Assembly (NCBI GenBank): GCA_030699345.1
Contig: JAUYMX010000468.1
Span: forward strand, 1-10,264
From: Methylococcaceae bacterium
Lineage (GTDB): Bacteria; Pseudomonadota; Gammaproteobacteria; Methylococcales; Methylomonadaceae
Length of the DNA: 10,264 nt
Direction: 5' to 3'
The notes beneath the pieces were generated by a model that was not told where the DNA came from, searched no databases, and worked only from the letters and a program-made list of their open reading frames with translations. Each line of letters opens with the position of its first letter. The stretch's first letter is position 1. Positions 6,456 to 10,264 of the stretch are shown here, one piece after another. The position numbers and the translations under genes were made by a program.

Positions 6456-7433
6456 ATGCTTGTTTATGTAAATGGCGAAACCAAAGAATTCGCTGAGAAC
6501 AACACGGTCGCCGATGTCGTTGAGAGCCTGGGGTTAACGGGTAAAAAAATCGCTGTGGAGTTAAATAAGGAAATATTGCCGTTTGATCAATACCAAGCCA
6601 ACACGCTAAGCGCGGGCGACCGGTTGGAAATTGTCCATGCGATCGGTGGCGGCCAAGATGATTCTTTCGTGCTGGCAGGCGTGTCGTATCAGTCGAGATT
6701 ATTAGTTGGCACCGGCAAATATAAAGATATGGAAGAAACCCGGTTGGCCATTGAAGCCAGCGGCGCACAAATTGTCACCGTCGCTATTCGCCGTACCAAT
6801 ATTGGCCAAAATCCCGGTGAGCCGAATTTGCTGGAAGTAATCTCCCCTGATAAATACACCATTCTGCCTAATACCGCTGGCTGTTACACCGCAGATGAAG
6901 CAGTAAGAACTTGTCGTTTAGCCAGGGAATTATTGGGCGGACACAAGCTGGTCAAATTGGAAGTGTTAGCCGATCAAAAGACCTTATTTCCAGACGTTGC
7001 AGAAACCTATGTTGCCGCTGAATTATTGGTAAAAGAAGGTTTTGACGTGATGGTTTATACCAACGACGACCCGATTGCCGCTAAACGTTTGGAAGAAATC
7101 GGTTGTGTCGCGGTCATGCCGTTGGCCGCGCCCATTGGTTCAGGCTTAGGTATCCGCAATCCATACAATATCTTGACCATTGTCGAAAATGCCAAGGTGC
7201 CTATTTTGGTCGATGCGGGTGTCGGTACGGCTTCCGATGCCGCGATTGCTATGGAATTAGGTTGCGATGGCGTGTTGATGAATACCGCTATTGCCGATGC
7301 TAAAAACCCGATATTAATGGCCTCTGCGATGCGCAAAGGTATTGAGGCAGGCAGAGAGGCATTCTTGGCTGGACGCATGCCAAGAAAACGTTTTGCATCA
7401 GCATCGTCACCAATAGACGGTTTGTTTTTTTAA
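6456..7433 (+). CDS. thiSG: Fused sulfur carrier ThiS - thiazole synthase ThiG
   Basis: One uninterrupted frame joins two thiamine-biosynthesis proteins normally made separately. Residues 1-66 are ThiS, a ubiquitin-like carrier beginning MLVYVNGE and ending HAIGGG. Residues about 70-325 are ThiG, a TIM barrel that builds the thiazole phosphate from 1-deoxyxylulose 5-phosphate, dehydroglycine and ThiS thiocarboxylate. ThiG hallmarks are LLVGTGKY, the Schiff-base lysine in LVKLEVLAD (Lys167), YTNDDP, MPLAAPIGSGLGI and VDAGVGTASDAA. ThiS must expose its Gly-Gly end to be adenylated by ThiF, yet here QDDSF follows GGG directly. Maturation must therefore cleave the fusion or activate it differently. 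Such fusions are annotated in other bacteria, so this is unlikely to be a sequencing error. aroG lies just upstream; thiF, thiO and thiC are not in the window. Confidence 0.95.
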   Translation: MLVYVNGETKEFAENNTVADVVESLGLTGKKIAVELNKEILPFDQYQANTLSAGDRLEIVHAIGGGQDDSFVLAGVSYQSRLLVGTGKYKDMEETRLAIEASGAQIVTVAIRRTNIGQNPGEPNLLEVISPDKYTILPNTAGCYTADEAVRTCRLARELLGGHKLVKLEVLADQKTLFPDVAETYVAAELLVKEGFDVMVYTNDDPIAAKRLEEIGCVAVMPLAAPIGSGLGIRNPYNILTIVENAKVPILVDAGVGTASDAAIAMELGCDGVLMNTAIADAKNPILMASAMRKGIEAGREAFLAGRMPRKRFASASSPIDGLFF

Positions 7434-7445
7434 TTTCAATATCTT

Positions 7446-7489
7446 CAGCTCTTTAGTCGTTCGTGGTGAGTTAACGAGCTGCGAACGAC
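7446..7489. repeat. Palindromic REP-like element with alternative hairpins between thiSG and trmB
   Basis: Perfect arms GTCGTTCG (7456-7463) and CGAACGAC (7482-7489) enclose an 18-base loop that starts TGGTGAG. This resembles the common proteobacterial palindrome GTTCGTGGTGAG...CACGAAC in a diverged state. A second pair, CAGCTC (7446-7451) and GAGCTG (7476-7481), interlocks with the first, so the two stems compete. No U-run follows, so it is not a classical terminator. It sits only 16 bases before the trmB ATG. Confidence 0.6.
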
Positions 7490-7505
7490 CTATCATGTGT
7501 TTCTT

Positions 7506-8204
7506 ATGTCTTCCGAAATAACTACGCCAGCAACTATTCCTGCCAGAATCCGCAGCTTTATTCGCCGTCAGGGCCGATTAACTCAAGGTCAGCAACATGC
7601 TTTGTCACATCATTGGGATAAGTATTGTCTTGATCCTCAGGCCGCTTATGATTTTGCCGAAGTGTTTGGGCGCGTGGCGCCGATCATCGTTGAGATTGGT
7701 TTCGGTAACGGCGATAGTCTGGCCAAAATGGCGGCGGCGAACCCTGACACAGACTATATCGGCATCGAAGTCCACCGGCCGGGCGTCGGTCATTTAATGA
7801 TGTTGCTGGATCTGCAAGGCCTGACCAATGTCAGGATTTATTGCCACGATGCTATCGACATTCTTGAACACAAACTGCCGGATGCCTGCCTAGCTGGCGT
7901 GCATTTGTTTTTCCCCGACCCTTGGCCGAAAAAGAAACATCACAAACGGCGCATTGTCCGGCCGTCTTTTATTTCTCTCTTGCTTAAGAAACTAAAAGTC
8001 GGTGGTTATTTTCATGCGGCGACCGATTGGGAAAATTATGCCGAAAATATGCTGGAAGTACTGTCGGCAGACGCCGGATTACTCAACAGCAGCGAAACCG
8101 GCGACTATTGCCCGCGCCCGGAATACCGCCCACTGACAAAATTTGAACAGCGCGGCCTGCGCTTGGGGCACGGCGTTTGGGATTTGATTTTTACCAAGCG
8201 GTAG
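7506..8204 (+). CDS. trmB: tRNA (guanine-N7-)-methyltransferase
   Basis: Uses S-adenosylmethionine to methylate N7 of guanosine 46 in the variable loop of tRNAs. Family blocks are clear. RIRSFIRRQGRLTQGQ (14-29) is the N-terminal tRNA-contact segment, and VEIGFGNGDS (62-71) is the SAM-binding loop with IEVH (87-90) after it. LFFPDPWPKKKHHKRR (134-149) includes the catalytic-type Asp138, and TKFEQRG (211-217) is also present. The 232-residue length is typical and closely parallels E. coli TrmB. The frame also has a GTG at 7497; I chose the ATG at 7506 because the extra residues are not conserved. Neither start has a convincing ribosome-binding site. Genes for ThiG and TrmB are commonly adjacent in gammaproteobacteria. 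The 72-base gap with a palindrome leaves open read-through or a private promoter. Confidence 0.95.
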   Translation: MSSEITTPATIPARIRSFIRRQGRLTQGQQHALSHHWDKYCLDPQAAYDFAEVFGRVAPIIVEIGFGNGDSLAKMAAANPDTDYIGIEVHRPGVGHLMMLLDLQGLTNVRIYCHDAIDILEHKLPDACLAGVHLFFPDPWPKKKHHKRRIVRPSFISLLLKKLKVGGYFHAATDWENYAENMLEVLSADAGLLNSSETGDYCPRPEYRPLTKFEQRGLRLGHGVWDLIFTKR

Positions 8205-8310
8205 TTTTGCCAATCTTCAGCACTTAGCTGGCAGACTTAAAAACTCGTTAGCAAGGCGTTAAACGCTAGTCGTCAAACTTTAGCTGCTTACTGGAAACTC
8301 GTGGGCGGTT

Positions 8311-8357
8311 GATTCTTGCGGGGGGACCACAAGGGCTTTCCCGTTGGCCGCAGAATC
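8311..8357. other. Bulged stem-loop, possible structured RNA element
   Basis: GATTCTTGCGG (8311-8321) pairs with CCGCAGAATC (8348-8357) as ten base pairs with one bulged T. The 26-base apical part contains CCACAAGGG...TCCCGTTGG, which can form a second, imperfect helix. Together they would make a long interrupted hairpin. No known RNA family was recognised. It could be a small RNA, part of the trmB 3' end, or the relic of a repeat. Confidence 0.4.
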
Positions 8358-8384
8358 GTACGAACATTTACCTATCTACCGGAC

Positions 8385-8410
8385 GCACTGAATTTGGCGG
8401 TGCATTTTTA
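8385..8410 (+). terminator. Candidate intrinsic terminator downstream of trmB
   Basis: GCACTG (8385-8390) pairs with CGGTGC (8398-8403), six pairs with one T-G wobble and a seven-base loop AATTTGG, followed by ATTTTTA. The stem is short and moderate in strength. It would end a transcript from trmB, or a small RNA containing the hairpin at 8311-8357. A run of A after the Ts weakens the tract. Confidence 0.45.
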
Positions 8411-8446
8411 AAAAAATTGTCCTCAATTTCAGCACGAGTGTAGAGT

Positions 8447-8523
8447 GTAGGGTACGCATCGCGTACCATTTTTAAAGTTTGTTAGAGTCAAAAGTTTCAA
8501 AAGGTACGCAGTGCGTACCCTAC
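8447..8523. repeat. Inverted pair of GGTACGC palindromes (BIME/MITE-like)
   Basis: Two 21-base copies face each other. The left copy (8447-8467) begins GTAGGGTACGCA and the right copy (8503-8523) ends TGCGTACCCTAC. They differ at two adjacent central bases and are separated by 35 AT-rich bases. Each copy is itself a palindrome (GGTACGC, three central bases, GCGTACC), and the two also pair with each other as a long cruciform. This double symmetry is typical of paired REP elements (BIMEs) spread by RAYT transposases. It lies about 75 bases upstream of the HEPN gene. Confidence 0.75.
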
Positions 8524-8598
8524 CGGGCAAAAGACTAAAACTCCCTAAAAATAGGGGGGTAAACGGTTAACTATTTTAATTCCTTGTTAGAGATTTCT

Positions 8599-9141
8599 AT
8601 GTCCCGAGCATACCAAAGCTTCGAATACGGCATTAATGACGCAGAAGAACTGCTCGCACACTTCGACGCCATTAACACCAATCCTCCACCCGCGAACTCT
8701 GAGGTACTAAAGCGAGCAGGCCTTGTTATGGCTTTGACGGCATGGGAAACATACGTCGAGGATAGGCTTCTGGAGGAAATGAACAAAAAACTTGGTGCGG
8801 TCTCCGGTAGTTATGTCGGTAATTTTGTTCTGAAAAAATTGCACACCGATCTGAAGCAATTTCACAACCCCAGTTCGGATAAAACAAAACGCATCTTTCT
8901 AGAATACCTTGGTCTTGATGTCACCGAGGGCTGGTTATGGGCAAATTATGAACCTAAAAAAGTAAAAAGCACTTTGGATAGTTGGATAGGTAAGCGAGGA
9001 GATGCCGTGCATCGATCAAAACCTATAAACAACGGTTCTGCAGTCGCGCATCTAATCAAGCGAGACGAACTGGAAAAAGTAATCCGCTTTATCAAAGATC
9101 TAGTAAAGGCCACGGATGCTTATGTCGATAATAATCTATAA
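8599..9141 (+). CDS. Lone HEPN-domain protein, RiboL-PSP-HEPN/MAE_28990-like, putative RNase
   Basis: 180 residues, mostly helical. The N-terminal half has DAEELLAHFDAIN (14-26), then LKRAGLVMALTAWETYVEDRL (as two blocks, 37-57), the usual first-helix pattern of HEPN proteins of the RiboL-PSP or MAE_28990 type. The C-terminal half has WSW-like GWLWANY, then LDSWIGKRGDAVHRSKP. Here Arg133 and His138 form the R-x4-H motif found in catalytically active HEPN ribonucleases. HEPN proteins cut RNA in toxin-antitoxin, abortive-infection and restriction-linked systems. No nucleotidyltransferase (MNT) or other partner gene is adjacent, so any cognate is missing or elsewhere. The start is taken at ATG 8599, with AGAG upstream; a TTG at 8584 would add five residues without a ribosome-binding site. 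Domain class is likely; the biological role is not established. Confidence 0.75.
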   Translation: MSRAYQSFEYGINDAEELLAHFDAINTNPPPANSEVLKRAGLVMALTAWETYVEDRLLEEMNKKLGAVSGSYVGNFVLKKLHTDLKQFHNPSSDKTKRIFLEYLGLDVTEGWLWANYEPKKVKSTLDSWIGKRGDAVHRSKPINNGSAVAHLIKRDELEKVIRFIKDLVKATDAYVDNNL

Positions 9142-9373
9142 CATTGCGATCAACCTCACCCTCTTATGTTGCCGAATGCTGGTCGATAGATTCGTGTAGC
9201 GCCAGTTAGATCCTAGTTAAATGACTGCTTACAGTTTTATTCTGAACTCTTTGAGTTTCGCAAAGTGGCCGTTATAAGGAGCCCATCTCGGCCAACCTCA
9301 GAATGTGATTTTCTAATTAGCTCAGACCAAGTAAGTTCTGTTCAAATGCTCACTCTAGTCCTGTTACGAGCAA
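9142..9373. other. Gene-free gap after the HEPN gene
   Basis: About 230 bases with stops in all frames and no clear terminator for either converging gene. Nothing recognisable was found; it may be decayed sequence. Confidence 0.4.
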
Positions 9374-9826
9374 TCAATGCTCACCATGAATGATATTGTG
9401 TTGCTGTTCCATACCTTCGGTTAAGTTATAACCTTCGTTATTGAATAAATCGCCTTTAAAAAACAAACGCATATCTATAATCCAGGCAATTTGTTTAAGC
9501 TCATTGTTCTTTATAACAATGGTTGAAAGTTTGTAGTTATCATCAATAATCTGCTCGACAATTGTTTTTGGGTTGAGAGGATCTTCTTTTAGCGCGCCCG
9601 AAACGACACGCTGAGCAGATTCCATCGTCAGTGACGGAGGATTGATGGTGGATAGTTCAGTGTTTTTCTCATTTTTAAGCGACTGCGCGTCAAAGTGACC
9701 AATGTCATAGCCGAGCTTAAATGTCAGGCCGATTAAAATCACGCCACCCCAAACAGACAGGCCAATTTTTAATCGTCTTCGAACACGAGGATTTTTTAGT
9801 CTTTTTATAATTACGCTAATTTTCAT
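9374..9826 (-). CDS. Unrecognised single-pass inner-membrane protein
   Basis: 150 residues that I do not recognise. The N-terminus is strongly basic (KRLKNPRVRRRLK, 8-20), followed by one hydrophobic helix at about 21-40 (IGLSVWGGVILIGLTFKLGY). This suggests an N-in anchor with the rest in the periplasm. The remainder is hydrophilic: a linker, then a helical/beta mix containing PLNPKTIVEQIIDDNYKLSTI and IAWIIDMRLFFKG, ending in a His-rich HNIIHGEH. The His tail might bind metal, but that is a guess. No Shine-Dalgarno precedes the ATG. A weak promoter pair TTGTTA-N17-TTAAAT lies on the minus strand at 9866-9894. The gene stands alone: its left neighbour converges and its right neighbour lies 164 bases upstream on the same strand. 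Coding is likely from length and the coherent topology. Confidence 0.6.
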   Translation of the reverse strand: MKISVIIKRLKNPRVRRRLKIGLSVWGGVILIGLTFKLGYDIGHFDAQSLKNEKNTELSTINPPSLTMESAQRVVSGALKEDPLNPKTIVEQIIDDNYKLSTIVIKNNELKQIAWIIDMRLFFKGDLFNNEGYNLTEGMEQQHNIIHGEH

Positions 9827-9990
9827 TTTATGTTTGTTGCGGTTCTATGGCTTTATTTGGCAATTATTTAATATTCAAATTCTTCAAATAACAAGTACGC
9901 AGTTAGTTTATAGATAACTTGTTTTTAGGTATCGCCAGTATCTGGATAAGTTGAGCATTGCTTATTTTCGCTTGTTTGGCTTAAGAAGGC

Positions 9991-10264
9991 CTAAGCGTGT
10001 TTAGTATATAAGTCCCATAAGCCCAAAGCGCTCACAATTATCAGTCCTCCGCCTATCCAACGTTTAAAAAGCAAATCATTGCGCATGATTGCCGTGTGCG
10101 CTTTTAACCCCAGAATGTGACCGATGGCGGCAATCGGTAGAAGTGTTAGCGCCGTTAGAAAATGCAGGTCAACCGATAGCGCAATAAATGTGGTCATTTT
10201 GATGCTGACAAGAATGAACCATAGTACAAACAGGGTGTCGCGCAATTTGCTATGGCTGACGTGT
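9991..10264 (-). CDS. C-terminal part of a TauE/SafE (TSUP) family permease, truncated by the window edge
   Basis: The frame is open to the right edge and reads HVSHSKLRDTLFVLWF into the visible part, so the TTG at 10245 is not the start and the gene continues outside. The sequence has three hydrophobic helices: LFVLWFILVSIKMTTFIAL, FLTALTLLPIAAIGHILGL and WIGGGLIIVSALGLW. The pattern 'LR-TL-F...LLP...IGH-LG-K.H......LFKR.I...LI..S-LGL' is the usual end of TauE/SafE sulfite- or organosulfonate-exporter-type proteins. In that family the last helices follow a conserved LR-T block and an LG-(K/R)-x-H loop. The substrate cannot be told from the tail. No terminator is evident after the TAG at 9991-9993. 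Confidence 0.72.
   Translation of the reverse strand, partial: HVSHSKLRDTLFVLWFILVSIKMTTFIALSVDLHFLTALTLLPIAAIGHILGLKAHTAIMRNDLLFKRWIGGGLIIVSALGLWDLYTKHA

Larger units (their letters stand above)
8205..8598. other. Structured, gene-free stretch between trmB and the HEPN gene
   Basis: Nearly 400 bases with no supportable coding region. One frame (about 8270-8443) stays open for 57 codons but has no ATG and no family resemblance. The stretch is rich in secondary structure: a TGCCA/TGGCA stem near 8210-8231, a bulged hairpin, a terminator-like hairpin and an inverted pair of GGTACGC palindromes (each listed separately). Just before the HEPN gene is an AT-rich segment with GTTAACTATTTTAATT (8567-8582), which could hold its promoter, but no clear -35/-10 pair was found. 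Confidence 0.5.

Noticed and set aside
7446..7489. A stable H-type pseudoknot
   Set aside because: No bases are left to bridge the first stem before the last arm, so the two stems are more likely alternatives than a single knot.
7495..7521. Eight-codon mini-ORF (ATG at 7495) overlapping the trmB start
   Set aside because: It has no ribosome-binding site and no amino-acid bias; it is too short to separate from chance.
8270..8443. 57-codon open frame between trmB and the HEPN gene
   Set aside because: It has no ATG or credible start, no ribosome-binding site and no family resemblance, and it overlaps hairpins that explain the sequence better.
9991..10245. Complete 84-residue protein starting at TTG 10245
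   Set aside because: The same frame stays open to the window edge with family-like residues (SKLRDTL), so it is the C-terminus of a larger permease.
1..10264. CRISPR array, tRNA, rRNA or intact insertion sequence
   Set aside because: I saw no regularly spaced direct repeats, cloverleaf with CCA-type acceptor, rRNA signature or transposase.

Overview
The window looks like chromosome from a gammaproteobacterium of moderate GC. The best guess is a type I methanotroph (Methylococcales) or a close relative. This rests on a PEP-CTERM/VPLPA-type exported protein, a fused ThiS-ThiG, the mtnB-mtnD-mtnC order, a thiS/thiG-trmB neighbourhood and several families of REP-like palindromes. The lineage is an inference from gene content. 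No rRNA, tRNA, CRISPR array, complete insertion sequence or integrase was seen.

Layout. Positions 1-313 hold the tail of a small protein that may be an immunity protein, then a frameshifted scrap of Rhs (YD-repeat) core. Together they look like the decayed end of a polymorphic-toxin locus. A near-perfect palindromic terminator (381-418) separates this from a DUF475/TerC-like membrane protein on the minus strand. Diverging from it is a compact methionine-salvage operon, mtnB-mtnD-mtnC (1525-3373), closed by a REP-like palindrome. A minus-strand gene for an exported subtilisin-like protein with a PEP-CTERM-type sorting tail follows (3491-4966). A very good sigma-54 -24/-12 match lies about 125 bp upstream of its start. 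Next is a plus-strand block: an AroG-like DAHP synthase, a fused thiS-thiG three bases later, and trmB after a palindrome-bearing gap (5370-8204).

After trmB the character changes. There are about 400 bp of structured non-coding DNA with a bulged hairpin, a terminator-like hairpin and an inverted pair of GGTACGC palindromes. These are followed by a lone HEPN-domain gene with the RNase-type R-x4-H motif, an unrecognised single-pass membrane protein, and the 3' end of a TauE/SafE-family permease that runs off the right edge.

The three mtn enzymes carry out consecutive late steps of the 5'-methylthioadenosine-to-methionine cycle. aroG and thiSG are probably co-transcribed; trmB may be read through or have its own promoter. 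The right end (8205-9830) is the accessory part. I see no obviously complete new multi-gene system. The best leads are the sigma-54-controlled atypical PEP-CTERM subtilase, the solitary HEPN protein beside structured repeats, and the Rhs remnant at the left edge.
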